A stretch of 64,000 nucleotides of DNA from CAVXNP01 sp963763305 (GTDB taxonomy: Bacteria > Pseudomonadota > Gammaproteobacteria > Xanthomonadales > Rhodanobacteraceae): positions 868,001 through 932,000 of the forward strand of contig CAVXNP010000001.1 in assembly GCA_963763305.1 (NCBI GenBank), in the 5' to 3' direction. The translations under genes and the position numbers were made by a program. Position 1 is the stretch's first letter. Every line of letters begins with the position of its first letter. A model generated the notes under the pieces. The model did not search any database, was not told the origin of the DNA, and worked only from the letters and a program-made list of their open reading frames with translations. Of this stretch, positions 8,982 through 18,202 are shown in pieces.

Positions 8982-11339
8982 TCACGCCTCGCCGACCGCG
9001 TTCGTTGCCGCCGCCATCATGCTGGATGCGAACTCACCGCGCTGCGGTGCGCGGTGGCCGGGGCTGGCGGCTCGGGCTGTGGCTGGGGCCGCCTGCATGG
9101 TGAAATGCAACCGGCCTCCGGCCACGATCTGCCGGTGGTGCAGAAACGGATGCGCCAGTGGCTGGCCATTCAAGGTGACCTTGCCAACATACGGGTGTCG
9201 CTTGTCCCACGGTGTCGCAGTGATCATGAAATCGCGCCCCTGCCCGAGGTGCAGCACGGCCCGCTGCACGAACGGACGGCCAACCGCGTAGATGTCGCTG
9301 GCCGGCGTCACCGGGTAGAAGCCCAGCGCGGTGAACACGTACCAGGCGGACATCTGGCCCAGGTCGTCATTGCCGGCCAGGCCGTCGGGGCGGTCGGCAT
9401 ATTGCGTCTGCATGATCTGCGTCAGCCGTTGCTGGGTCTTCCAGGGTGCGCCGGCATAGTCGTAGAGGTAGGCCAGGTGGTGGCTGGGTTCGTTGCCGTG
9501 CGCGTACCAGCCGATCAAGCCGGTGATGTCCTCGACGTTGGCAAAGTGGCTGGGCTCGATCCTGGCGTCGAACACGCTGTCCAGCTTGTCGATGAAGCGG
9601 CGGTCGCCGCCCATCGCCGTGATCAGTCCGGGCACGTCCTGCGGCACGTACCAGGAATACTGCCAGGCGTTGCCTTCGGTGTAGTCGCTGCCGTAGCCGG
9701 CCACGTCCGGGTCGAACGGCGTGCGGAAGGCGCCATTGGACAGCCGTGCCCGCATGAAGCCGCTGGCCGGGTCGTAGGCATTGCGCCAGTTGGCGCCACG
9801 GCGGGCAAAGGTCGCCGCAATGGCGCCCTTGCCCATCGCCCTGGCCATCTGCGCCAGCGCCCAGTCGTCGTAGGCGTATTCGAGCGTCTTGGAGGCGCCC
9901 TCAGGTTCCTTGTCGATCGGCACGTAGCCCAGCTTCATGTAGTCGGCCAGGTCGCCGTAGGGCGCATAGGTGGCGCTGGCCACCATCGCCCGCAGCGCCG
10001 CGTCGGCGTCGAAGCCGCGCACGCCCTTGATGTAGGCATCGGCGATCACCGGTACCGCGTGGTAGCCGATCATGCACCAGGTCTCCAGGCCCTGGTACGC
10101 CCATACCGGCAGAATCCCGAACGGGCTGGCCTCGCGCGCGGCCACCAGCGAGCGGATGAAATCGGTACTGCGCTCGGGGTGCAACAACACCATCAGCGGC
10201 TGCTGCGCCCGGTAGACGTCCCACAGCGACCAGGTCGAGTAGAAGGCGAAGCCGTCGGCCCGATGCACGGCGTGGTCCGGACCACGGTACTGGCCGTTGA
10301 CGTCCATGCTCAGGGTCGGCGACAGCATGGCGTGATAGAGCGCGGTATAGAACTGCGTCCGAACCGCAGCGGGCGCATCCACGTCCACCACCGCCAACGC
10401 CCTGTCCCAGGCAGCCCTGGCCTGCTCGCGGCGCGCATCGAAGTCCCAGCCCTCGCCATCGGCGTCCAGGTTGGCCATCGCGTTCTCCGCGCTGACCGGC
10501 GAGATCGCCACCTTCACCAGCAGCGGCTGCAGCAGACGGCCGAAATCGAACACCCCCTCCAGCGCGCGACCGTTCTGGGCGTCGTGGTCCCGCGGACGGT
10601 GGCCGGGACCGGTGAAGCCCTTGTAGGGCGCATCGGTCTGGCGGTCGTACAGGGTGCGCGAGCGCAGCGGCTGCGAGAAGCGCATCGCAAAGCACAGCTC
10701 GCGGCCCGGCGCCCAGCCACGGGTGGTGCGGCAACCGGTGACGGTGCCATCGTCGCGCACCCGCAGGCGCGACCACAGCACCTTGCCCGGATAGTCGTAG
10801 ATGCTCGGGCGCAGGTCCAGCAACAGGTGCGCGGGCTTGTCGCGCGGAAAGGTGTAGCGATGCCAGCCGACCCTGCGTCCGGCGGTCAGTTCGGCACGCA
10901 CGCCATAGTCGGCCAGGGTCACCGCGTAGTAGCCGGCCTGCACCACCTCGCTGGCGTGATCGAACCGCGAGCGGTAGCCACTGCCCGGGGTTTCCGGATC
11001 GCCCGGGTCCAGCCTCACCTGCCCGGCGATCGGCATCACCAGCACATCACCCAGGTCCGAATGTCCGGAACCGGAGAAGTGGGTATGCGAGAACCCCAGC
11101 AGGCTGTCGTCCTCATGGCGGTAGCCCGCCGCCCATTTGTAGCCATGCCTGAAATCCGGCATGGCGGTATCGGGCGACAGCTGGACCATACCGAAAGGCA
11201 CCGTGGCGCCGGGAAAGGTATGCCCGTCGCCGCCAGTGCCGATGCGCGGATCGACCGCCGCGGCATGCCCGTCACCGGCCGCATGCACGACGCCGGAAGC
11301 GGCCAGGAGCACTGCCAGAGAGGGGGACAACCAGCGCAT
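8982..11339 (-). CDS. Secreted GH92 alpha-mannosidase
   Basis: Glycoside hydrolase family 92 (785 aa), an exo-acting, calcium-dependent alpha-mannosidase family. A cleavable signal peptide (MRWLSPSLAVLLAASGVVHA) sends it to the periplasm or beyond. Family landmarks include DPRIGTGGDGHTFPGATVPF near the N-terminus, GFSHTHFSGSGHSD, the central FYSTWSLWDVYRAQQPL, and the C-terminal GNDDLGQMSAWYVFTALGFY. It is divergent from a lacI-type gene and next to sugar permease, kinase and epimerase genes, so I infer that it supplies free mannose to that pathway. Linkage specificity (alpha-1,2, 1,3 or 1,4) cannot be read from the sequence. Confidence 0.93.
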   Translation of the reverse strand: MRWLSPSLAVLLAASGVVHAAGDGHAAAVDPRIGTGGDGHTFPGATVPFGMVQLSPDTAMPDFRHGYKWAAGYRHEDDSLLGFSHTHFSGSGHSDLGDVLVMPIAGQVRLDPGDPETPGSGYRSRFDHASEVVQAGYYAVTLADYGVRAELTAGRRVGWHRYTFPRDKPAHLLLDLRPSIYDYPGKVLWSRLRVRDDGTVTGCRTTRGWAPGRELCFAMRFSQPLRSRTLYDRQTDAPYKGFTGPGHRPRDHDAQNGRALEGVFDFGRLLQPLLVKVAISPVSAENAMANLDADGEGWDFDARREQARAAWDRALAVVDVDAPAAVRTQFYTALYHAMLSPTLSMDVNGQYRGPDHAVHRADGFAFYSTWSLWDVYRAQQPLMVLLHPERSTDFIRSLVAAREASPFGILPVWAYQGLETWCMIGYHAVPVIADAYIKGVRGFDADAALRAMVASATYAPYGDLADYMKLGYVPIDKEPEGASKTLEYAYDDWALAQMARAMGKGAIAATFARRGANWRNAYDPASGFMRARLSNGAFRTPFDPDVAGYGSDYTEGNAWQYSWYVPQDVPGLITAMGGDRRFIDKLDSVFDARIEPSHFANVEDITGLIGWYAHGNEPSHHLAYLYDYAGAPWKTQQRLTQIMQTQYADRPDGLAGNDDLGQMSAWYVFTALGFYPVTPASDIYAVGRPFVQRAVLHLGQGRDFMITATPWDKRHPYVGKVTLNGQPLAHPFLHHRQIVAGGRLHFTMQAAPATARAASPGHRAPQRGEFASSMMAAATNAVGEA

Positions 11340-11360
11340 TGGGATCACGTCGCACGCCTG

Positions 11361-11376
11361 TCTGGATCGTTGCAGA
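11361..11376. promoter_or_regulatory. Candidate LacI-family operator 1
   Basis: The imperfect palindrome TCTGGATCGTTGCAGA is centred on CG, with five of seven half-site pairs matching, as in LacI/GalR operators. It lies 22 bp upstream of the GH92 start and shares the 9-mer TGGATCGTT with a second site at 11451-11464. The two are about 90 bp apart in the divergent promoter region, which suits looping or dual control by the adjacent LacI-type regulator. Confidence 0.5.
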
Positions 11377-11450
11377 TGGAAAACTAGCACCCCCGGGTGG
11401 CACCGCGCATGCTGCAGCGCATAATGCGGAACAGCGCGCATCAGTTACAT

Positions 11451-11464
11451 TTGGATCGTTCTAA
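11451..11464. promoter_or_regulatory. Candidate LacI-family operator 2
   Basis: TTGGATCGTTCTAA is a CG-centred imperfect palindrome (four of six pairs) sharing TGGATCGTT with the site at 11361-11376. It lies 26 bp upstream of the regulator start codon, so it would serve autoregulation and control of the downstream permease, kinase and epimerase genes. Confidence 0.45.
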
Positions 11465-11489
11465 GCCAGCTAATCGGCGATTATCCGAC

Positions 11490-12536
11490 ATGGAACGCAA
11501 TGCCCCGCTTGGCCGCAAGGTCACCCTCAGCGACATCGCCGCCGGATGCAACGTGTCCCGCGCCACCGTGTCGCTGGTGCTGCGCGGAAGCCCGCTGGTC
11601 AACAAGCACACCCGGGCCCGGGTGGAGAGCGAGCTGCAGCGCCAGGGCTACGTCTACAACCGCGCCGCGGCCAACCTGCGCCGCCGCACCTCGTCCAGCA
11701 TCGCCCTGGTGATCAACGAACTGGCCAACCCGTTTTTCGCCGAGTTCGCCGCCGGCGTGGACCAGGCCGTGGCCGAGGCCGGCATGGTCACCCTGCTCGG
11801 CTGCACCAGCGAATCGGCCACGCGCGAGCACACCGTACTGACCTCGCTGGTGGAACACGGCCCTGGCGGGATCATCCTGTCGCCGGCCGAAGGAAGCAGC
11901 GCGGCGGATCTGCGCGCCACCCTGGGCAGCGGCATCCCGATGGTGCTGTTCAATCGCGAACCCGACGGCGACGCCGGTGAAGGCGTGCCCTGGGACTGGC
12001 TGGCACTGGACAACCGGCGCGGTGCCGAGCAGGCCACCATGCACCTGATCGCCCGGGGCCATCGCCGGATCGCCTTCTTCGGCGGCCACCTCGACTCCAG
12101 TTCGTGCCGGCAGCGATATGCCGGCTATCGGGCGGCGATGGACGCCGCGGGACTGCCGGTGGATCCGGCGGCACACGTCCAGACCGCCCCGACGCGCCTG
12201 GACGGGGCCCGCGGCAGCGCCGAACTGTTCGCGCTGGCCGAGCCGCCCACCGCGGCGGTCTGCTACAACGATGCGGTGGCGCTGGGCCTGATGCTGGGCC
12301 TGCACCAGCGCGGACTGCAGCCGGGCCGCGATCTCGCCGTGACCGGATTCGACGACATCGCCGAAGCGGCGCTGTGCGTGCCCGGGCTGACCACCCTGGC
12401 CTGCGCACCGCGGGAGCGGGGTCGACAGGCCGCGGCGATGCTGCTGCAGCGGTTGCGCGACCCGTCGATGGCGCCGCGTCACGTGGTCGCCCCGGTCCAG
12501 CTGGTGGTGCGCCAGAGCAGCGCCACACCAACCTGA
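11490..12536 (+). CDS. LacI-family transcriptional regulator of mannoside genes
   Basis: LacI/GalR-family regulator (348 aa). The N-terminal helix-turn-helix reads VTLSDIAAGCNVSRATVSLVLRG, followed by the hinge helix region (NRAAANLRRRTSSSIAL). The periplasmic-binding-protein-like effector domain then runs to the end, with VTGFDDIAEAALCVPGLTT near the C-terminus. I chose MERNAPLGRK (11490) as start because it is the first Met close to the HTH. The gene is divergent from the GH92 gene and 44 bp upstream of the permease. By context the effector is mannose, fructose or a phosphorylated derivative; that is inference. Confidence 0.9.
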   Translation: MERNAPLGRKVTLSDIAAGCNVSRATVSLVLRGSPLVNKHTRARVESELQRQGYVYNRAAANLRRRTSSSIALVINELANPFFAEFAAGVDQAVAEAGMVTLLGCTSESATREHTVLTSLVEHGPGGIILSPAEGSSAADLRATLGSGIPMVLFNREPDGDAGEGVPWDWLALDNRRGAEQATMHLIARGHRRIAFFGGHLDSSSCRQRYAGYRAAMDAAGLPVDPAAHVQTAPTRLDGARGSAELFALAEPPTAAVCYNDAVALGLMLGLHQRGLQPGRDLAVTGFDDIAEAALCVPGLTTLACAPRERGRQAAAMLLQRLRDPSMAPRHVVAPVQLVVRQSSATPT

Positions 12537-12580
12537 GCCGGTTCTTCCGGTCCCACCCACGTCCACCCCGAGGATCCGCC

Positions 12581-13888
12581 ATGGCCCTTGCCACTCCGCA
12601 GCCCACCGCCACCGCCCGAGGCGGCGACGGGAGCGGGCGCTACACGTCCTATCCGATGGCGCTGGGGGTACTGACCACCATCTTCTTCATGTGGGGCTTC
12701 CTGACCTCGCTCAACGACATCCTCATTCCGCACCTGAAGTCGATCTTCCAGCTCAGCTATGCGCAGGCGATCCTGGTGCAGTTCACCTTCTTCGGCGCCT
12801 ACTTCCTGATGGCCATGCCGGCCGGACGGCTGATCGCGGCGGTGGGCTACAAGAAAGGCATCGTCACCGGCCTGGCGGTGGCCGGACTGGGCGCGCTGGG
12901 CTTCTGGCCGGCGGCCAGCCTGCATCTGTATGGGGCGTTCCTGGGCGCACTGTTCGTGCTGGCCACGGGCATCACCGTGCTGCAGGTCGCCGCCAACCCG
13001 TATGTGGCCCTGCTCGGGCCCGAGCGCACCAGCTCCAGCCGGCTGACCCTGGCACAGGCGCTCAATTCGCTGGGAACCACCCTGGCGCCGCTGTTCGGCG
13101 GGTTGCTGATCCTGTCCAACGTGGTGCGCGGCCCCGACGAACTGGCCGCGCTGGCGCCGGCCCAGCGGCTGCTCTACGACACCCAGCAGGCGCAGGCGGT
13201 GCAGTTTCCCTACATCGGCCTGGCGGCGGTGCTGTTCCTGCTGGCGATCTTCGTGTGGCTGTTCCGCCTGCCGGCGCTGGCCGAGGCCACCGACCATGCC
13301 GACCACGACCGGCACGGTTTCGTCGAGGTGCTGCGCCACCGGCACGTGCTGTTCGGCGTGCTGGGCATCTTCTTCTATGTCGGCGCCGAGGTGTCGATCG
13401 GCAGCTTCATGGTCAACTACCTGTCGATGCCCGGCATCGGCGGTTTCACCGAACAGCAGGCCGCCGGCTACGTCGCCTGGTACTGGGGCGGCGCGATGGT
13501 CGGCCGCTTCCTGGGCTCGGCGTTGATGGCACGCTTCTCGCCACGCCGACTGCTGGCCGCGTTCGCCGCGATCAACGCCCTGCTGGTACTGACCACCATG
13601 ATGGGCAGCGGCGCGGTGGCGGTCTACAGCATCGTCGCCATCGGCCTGTTCAATTCGATCATGTTCCCGACCATCTTCGCACTCGGCATCGAACGGCTCG
13701 GCCCGATGACCAGCAAGGCCTCCAGCCTGCTGATCATGGCCATCGTCGGTGGCGCGCTGGTGCCTTACCTGCAGGGCGTACTGGCCGACCACATCGGCCT
13801 GCAGCACGCGTTCTTCCTGCCACTGCTGTGCTACGCCTACATCGTGTTCTACGGTTTGCGCGGATCGCGTGTGCGCGATCCGCTCTGA
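12581..13888 (+). CDS. FucP/GluP-family sugar:H+ symporter (MFS)
   Basis: Twelve-helix major facilitator permease (435 aa) of the FucP/GluP/NagP group that imports hexoses by proton or sodium symport. Signatures include FFMWGFLTSLNDILIPHLK in helix 1, the FTFFGAYFLMAMPAGRL region, and VLQVAANPYVALLGPE in helix 4. It lies between the regulator and the sugar kinase in the same orientation, so mannose or a related hexose is the likely substrate, judged from the locus. The start MALATPQPTATARG at 12581 is preceded by GAGGATCC. Confidence 0.9.
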   Translation: MALATPQPTATARGGDGSGRYTSYPMALGVLTTIFFMWGFLTSLNDILIPHLKSIFQLSYAQAILVQFTFFGAYFLMAMPAGRLIAAVGYKKGIVTGLAVAGLGALGFWPAASLHLYGAFLGALFVLATGITVLQVAANPYVALLGPERTSSSRLTLAQALNSLGTTLAPLFGGLLILSNVVRGPDELAALAPAQRLLYDTQQAQAVQFPYIGLAAVLFLLAIFVWLFRLPALAEATDHADHDRHGFVEVLRHRHVLFGVLGIFFYVGAEVSIGSFMVNYLSMPGIGGFTEQQAAGYVAWYWGGAMVGRFLGSALMARFSPRRLLAAFAAINALLVLTTMMGSGAVAVYSIVAIGLFNSIMFPTIFALGIERLGPMTSKASSLLIMAIVGGALVPYLQGVLADHIGLQHAFFLPLLCYAYIVFYGLRGSRVRDPL

Positions 13889-13914
13889 GCCACCGCCGGC
13901 CCGCAAGGATGACC

Positions 13915-14904
13915 ATGTCCACGTTCCCGATCCTCTGCTTCGGCGAGGCATTGATCGATTTCCATGCCATGGGCGCGGACAATCGCGGCTTCGCCCGGCA
14001 ATTTACTGCCTTCGCCGGGGGCGCCCCGGCCAACGTGGCGGTGGCGGTGGCCCGGCTTGGTGGCACGGCGCGCTTCGCCGGCATGCTCGGACGCGACCGC
14101 TTCGGCGATTTCCTGCTCGACAGCCTGCAGCAGGCCGGGGTGATGACCGACGACGTGGTCCGTACAGCGGACGGCAACACCGCGCTGGCCTTCGTCACGC
14201 TGGACGCAGGAGGCGAACGCAGCTTCAGCTTCTATCGTGAGCGTTCGGCCGACCTGCTGTTCGGGCCGACCGACTTCCGGCCCCAGGCGTTCGAGCAACT
14301 GGCGGTCCTTCATGTGTGCTCGAACAGCATGACCGACCCGGCGCTGGCCGCCACCACCGCCGAAGGCATGCGGCGCGCGCGCGCCGCTGGCGCACTGGTC
14401 AGCTTCGACCTGAACCTGCGCCCGGGCCTGTGGCCCGGGACCGCCGATCCGTTGGCGACGGTGTGGCCGGCGCTGCATCTGGCCGACGTGGTCAAGCTGT
14501 GCGCCGAGGAATTCGCCTGGCTGGCGGTGGAGGGCGAGCAGGCGGCGCTGGATCGGCTGTGGCAGGGACAGGCCCGGCTGCTGGTGGTGACCGACGGCGC
14601 CGCCGCGATGCGCTGGTTTCACCCCGATGCCCAGGGCGAGCTCCCGTGCTATGCCGTCGATGCGGTGGACAGCACCGCCGCCGGGGACGCTTTCGTCGGT
14701 GGCCTGCTGTGCGGCCTGGCCCGGCTCCCGCACGACGGCGAAGTGGCGCAGAGGCTGGACCGGCTGGTGGGGCGCCTGCCGCAGTGGCACGCGATGCTGC
14801 GTTTCGCCGCCGCCTGCGGCGCGCTCACCGTGACCCGGCAGGGTTCGTTCAGCGCGCTGCCGACCGAAGCGGAGGTCCTTGCCTTCATGGAGCACCATGC
14901 ATGA
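13915..14904 (+). CDS. PfkB-family sugar kinase (probable fructokinase)
   Basis: Ribokinase/PfkB-family kinase (329 aa) resembling bacterial fructokinases. The N-terminal signature is FAGGAPANVAVAVARLGG, and the C-terminal ATP/anion-hole signature reads DSTAAGDAFVGGLL with catalytic Asp in AAGD. An AAGGA box six bases before ATG 13915 favours that start over ATG 13909. Its stop overlaps the epimerase start (ATGA), so the two are coupled. In context it should phosphorylate the fructose made by the downstream isomerase, giving fructose 6-phosphate for glycolysis. Mannokinase activity cannot be excluded. Confidence 0.88.
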   Translation: MSTFPILCFGEALIDFHAMGADNRGFARQFTAFAGGAPANVAVAVARLGGTARFAGMLGRDRFGDFLLDSLQQAGVMTDDVVRTADGNTALAFVTLDAGGERSFSFYRERSADLLFGPTDFRPQAFEQLAVLHVCSNSMTDPALAATTAEGMRRARAAGALVSFDLNLRPGLWPGTADPLATVWPALHLADVVKLCAEEFAWLAVEGEQAALDRLWQGQARLLVVTDGAAAMRWFHPDAQGELPCYAVDAVDSTAAGDAFVGGLLCGLARLPHDGEVAQRLDRLVGRLPQWHAMLRFAAACGALTVTRQGSFSALPTEAEVLAFMEHHA

Positions 14905-16131
14905 CCGAACCGAACATGCCCGACTTCCGCTCCGCCACGTTCCTGCGCGAACACATCGCCCGGACCATGGCCTTCTACCACCCACGGGCGATCGACCCCG
15001 ACGGCGGCTTCTTCCACTACTTCAAGGACGACGGCGGCGTCTACGACCGCAGTCACCGTCACCTGGTCAGCAGTGCCCGCTTCGTGGTGATCTACGCGCT
15101 CGCGGCCATCGAGTTCACCGACTCGCCGCTGCACCTGGAGTACCTGGCCGCCACGCGCCACGGCCTGAGCTACCTGCGCCAGGTGCACCGCGACCCGGCC
15201 AGCGGCGGCTACGCCTGGACCTTGCGTGACGGCCAGGTGGAAGACCCCACCCGCCACGCCTACGGCGTGGCCTTCGTGTTGCTGGCCTGTGCCTGTGCCC
15301 GGCGCGCCGGCGTCATCGAGGCAGCGCCGTGGATGGAGGAAACCTGGGATCTGCTCGAGCGGCACTACTGGGACGCCGAGGCCGGACTGTACCGGGACGA
15401 GGCCAATCCGCAGTGGCAGTTCAGCGACTACCGCGGCCAGAACGCGAACATGCACCTGTGCGAATCGCTACTGGCGGCCTACCAGGCCAGCGACGACGCC
15501 CGCTACCTGCAGCGTGCGCTGACCGTGGCCGACCACATCACCCGGCGTCAGGCCGGCAAGGCCGGCGGGCTGGTGTGGGAGCATTACGACGCGCACTGGA
15601 ACGTGGATTGGGACTACCACCGCGACAACCCGAAGCGACCTGTTCCGCCCCTGGGGCTTCCAGCCGGGGCACCAGACCGAATGGGCCAAGCTGCTGCTGA
15701 CGCTGGAGTCGCTGCTGCTCGAGCGCGGGCAGGAGGAGCGCTGGCTGATGCCGACCGCGATGCACCTGTTCGACACCGCACTGGCGCGCGCCTGGGACGA
15801 GGATTACGGCGGCCTCTGCTATGGCTTCGCCCCCGGCGGCGGAGTCTGCGACGACGACAAGTATTTCTGGGTCCAGGCAGAGTCGCTGGCGGCTGCGGCG
15901 CTGCTGCATGCGCGCACCGGCGAGGAAGCCTACGACCGCTGGTATGCGAAGCTGTGGCGCTATGCCTGGCGCCACTTCGTCGACCACGAGCACGGCGCCT
16001 GGTACCGCATCCTGGCCCGCGACAACCGCAAGCTGGACGATTGCAAGAGCCCGGCCGGCAAGACCGACTACCACACCATGGGCGCCTGCCACGAAGTGCT
16101 GGCCTTGATTCGCGCCGGCGGCCGGCCGTGA
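14901..16131 (+). CDS. AGE-family mannose isomerase/epimerase (frameshifted)
   Basis: N-acylglucosamine 2-epimerase superfamily protein (~409 aa when corrected), an (alpha/alpha)6 barrel whose members interconvert aldoses and ketoses or their C2 epimers. The first part (MTEPNMPDFRSATFLREHIA ... RDGQVEDPTRHAYGVAFVL) and second part (DTALARAWDEDYGGLCYGF ... DYHTMGACHEVLAL) both match the fold and keep the expected His residues. They lie in different frames: one extra base near 15636 (NPK followed by DLFRPWGFQPGHQTEWAK in the other frame). Overlap with the kinase and the GH92/permease context favour D-mannose to D-fructose isomerisation (YihS/ManI type). It could be a real mutation or a sequence error. 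Confidence 0.85.
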
Positions 16132-16171
16132 GCCGTACCACCTTCCCACCCGACCATCCAAGGGGCCATCG

Positions 16172-18148
16172 ATGAACCTGCCGCCAACCTTCCGCCGTCT
16201 CGCCTGGCTGCTCGCGCTGGGCGCGGCCGCGCCGATCCTGGCCGCGGAGCCACCGGCGCCGCGCTACGACCCACTGCAGACCTTCGCGCCATTCCATTAC
16301 CCGCAGCCGGCCAACGGCTACCGTTCGGCCAGCGGCAAACCCGGGCCGATGTTCTGGCAGAACCGCGCCGACTACAGCATCGAAGCGACGCTGGATCCGG
16401 CCTCGCGCAGGCTCAGCGGCAGCGAGGTGATCAGCTACACCAACCACAGTCCCGATGCACTGGACGTGCTGTGGCTGCAGGTCGATCAGAACCGCTACCG
16501 CCGCGATGCCCGCGGCGCCTTCACCAGCCGCTTTCCCACCGAGTTCACCGACGGCTACCGCATCGATGCGGTCGCCGTGGAAGGGCCCGATGGCAAGCTG
16601 CAGCCGGCAGCCTGGCTGGAGAGCGATACCCGCATGCAGGTGCAGCTGCCCAATGCATTGAAGGGCAATGGCGGTCAATTGCGCCTGCACGTACGCTGGC
16701 ACTACACCGTGCCGGGCGAGTTCGGCGGGCGCACCGACGTCAACCCGAGCAAGAACGGCGAGATCTTCGAGATCGCCCAGTGGTACCCGCGCATGGCGGT
16801 CTACGACGACCTGCGCGGCTGGGATACGGCGCCCTATCTCAACAGCGAGTTCTACCTCGAATACGGCGACTTCGACTACCGGGTGACGGTGCCCTGGGAC
16901 ATGATCGTGGGCGGCTCCGGCGAACTGGTGAACCCGCAGGAGGTGCTCACCCGCACCCAGCAGCAGCGGCTGGCGCAGGCCCGCCACAGCGATGCCACGG
17001 TGATGATCCGCCGCCCGGACGAGGTGAACCAGCCTTCGAGCCGGCCCAAGCAAAGCGGCACGCTGACCTGGCACTTCCGCATGCACGACAGCCGTGACGT
17101 GGCCTTCGGCGCCTCGCGCGCCTACGTGTGGGACGCCGCCCGGATCAACCTGCCCGGCGACCGCCAGGCGCTGGCGATGTCGCTGTACCCGGTCGAAAGC
17201 GCCGGCCCGGATGCCTGGGGCAAGGCCACCGAGTACCTCAAGGCTTCCACCGAGTACTTCTCCCGCCGCTGGTTTGCCTACCCCTGGCCGGTGGCGATCA
17301 ACGAGGCGGGCACCGCCGGCGGCATGGAATACCCGGGCATCACCTTCGACCACAAGAAAGCCAGGGGCAAGGCCCTGCACATGCTGATCGCGCACGAGAT
17401 CGGGCACAGCTGGTTCCCGATGATCGTCGGCTCCAACGAGCGCCGCGACGCCTGGATGGACGAGGGTTTCAACACCTTCATCGACATCGGCGAGGCCGAT
17501 GCCTACCACCACGGCCAGTTCGCCCCCAAGCGCGACAGCGAGTACGCCCCCGGCGGTGGCAATCCGGCCGACGAGATCGCCAGGGTGCTGGCCGACCCGG
17601 ACGCGCCGGCCCTGCTCAACGGCGCGGACATGACCGCCGAGAAGTACCGCCATCCGGTCAGCTACTTCAAGTCGGCGTTCGGGCTGGTGCTGCTGCGCGA
17701 GCAGATCCTGGGACCCGAGCGCTTCGACGCGGCATTCCGGCGCTACATCGACACCTGGGCCTACCACCACCCCAGCCCCTCGGACTTCTTCCGCTTCATG
17801 GAAAGCGACGCCGGCGAAGACCTGGGCTGGTTCTGGCGCGGCTGGTACCGGCACCAGTGGCAATTCGACATGGCGCTGCAGAAGGTGGCGCCGATCGACG
17901 GCGACTGGAGCCACGGCGCCGAGGTCACCGTGGCCAACCTCGACCGCCTGGTGCTGCCGACCACGTTGCGCGTGAGCTATGCCGATGGCAGCCACCAGGA
18001 CGTGCGCATCCCGGTGGAGACCTGGCAGCAGCATCGCAGCTACGTGGTCCGGGTGGCCGGCACGCGCAAGGTGGTCGACGCCGTGCTCGATCCGGACCAT
18101 GCGCTGCCCGAAGCCAACCGCAACAACGACAGGATCACGGTGGACTGA
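16172..18148 (+). CDS. Secreted M1-family metallopeptidase
   Basis: Zinc metallopeptidase of family M1 (658 aa) with a signal peptide (MNLPPTFRRLAWLLALGAAA...ILAA). The zinc site is HEIGH followed 19 residues later by Glu in MDEGFNTF, the HExxH-X18-E arrangement. The exopeptidase loop reads GGMEYPGI where classical aminopeptidases have GxMEN, so substrate handling may differ from PepN. An N-terminal beta-rich domain precedes the catalytic core and a C-terminal all-beta extension follows. It starts 40 bp after the epimerase gene in the same direction but has no obvious link to sugar use. Probable periplasmic or outer-surface peptide degradation. Confidence 0.9.
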   Translation: MNLPPTFRRLAWLLALGAAAPILAAEPPAPRYDPLQTFAPFHYPQPANGYRSASGKPGPMFWQNRADYSIEATLDPASRRLSGSEVISYTNHSPDALDVLWLQVDQNRYRRDARGAFTSRFPTEFTDGYRIDAVAVEGPDGKLQPAAWLESDTRMQVQLPNALKGNGGQLRLHVRWHYTVPGEFGGRTDVNPSKNGEIFEIAQWYPRMAVYDDLRGWDTAPYLNSEFYLEYGDFDYRVTVPWDMIVGGSGELVNPQEVLTRTQQQRLAQARHSDATVMIRRPDEVNQPSSRPKQSGTLTWHFRMHDSRDVAFGASRAYVWDAARINLPGDRQALAMSLYPVESAGPDAWGKATEYLKASTEYFSRRWFAYPWPVAINEAGTAGGMEYPGITFDHKKARGKALHMLIAHEIGHSWFPMIVGSNERRDAWMDEGFNTFIDIGEADAYHHGQFAPKRDSEYAPGGGNPADEIARVLADPDAPALLNGADMTAEKYRHPVSYFKSAFGLVLLREQILGPERFDAAFRRYIDTWAYHHPSPSDFFRFMESDAGEDLGWFWRGWYRHQWQFDMALQKVAPIDGDWSHGAEVTVANLDRLVLPTTLRVSYADGSHQDVRIPVETWQQHRSYVVRVAGTRKVVDAVLDPDHALPEANRNNDRITVD

Positions 18149-18202
18149 GCCAAGCCGGCGCTGCCGGCATCGATGTCACCCGGCGCCGCTGGCGCCGGGG
18201 CC

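Noticed and set aside
9054..11387. Long plus-strand open frame antisense to the GH92 gene
   Set aside because: A shadow frame caused by GC bias; the GH92 reading has all family motifs and a signal peptide.
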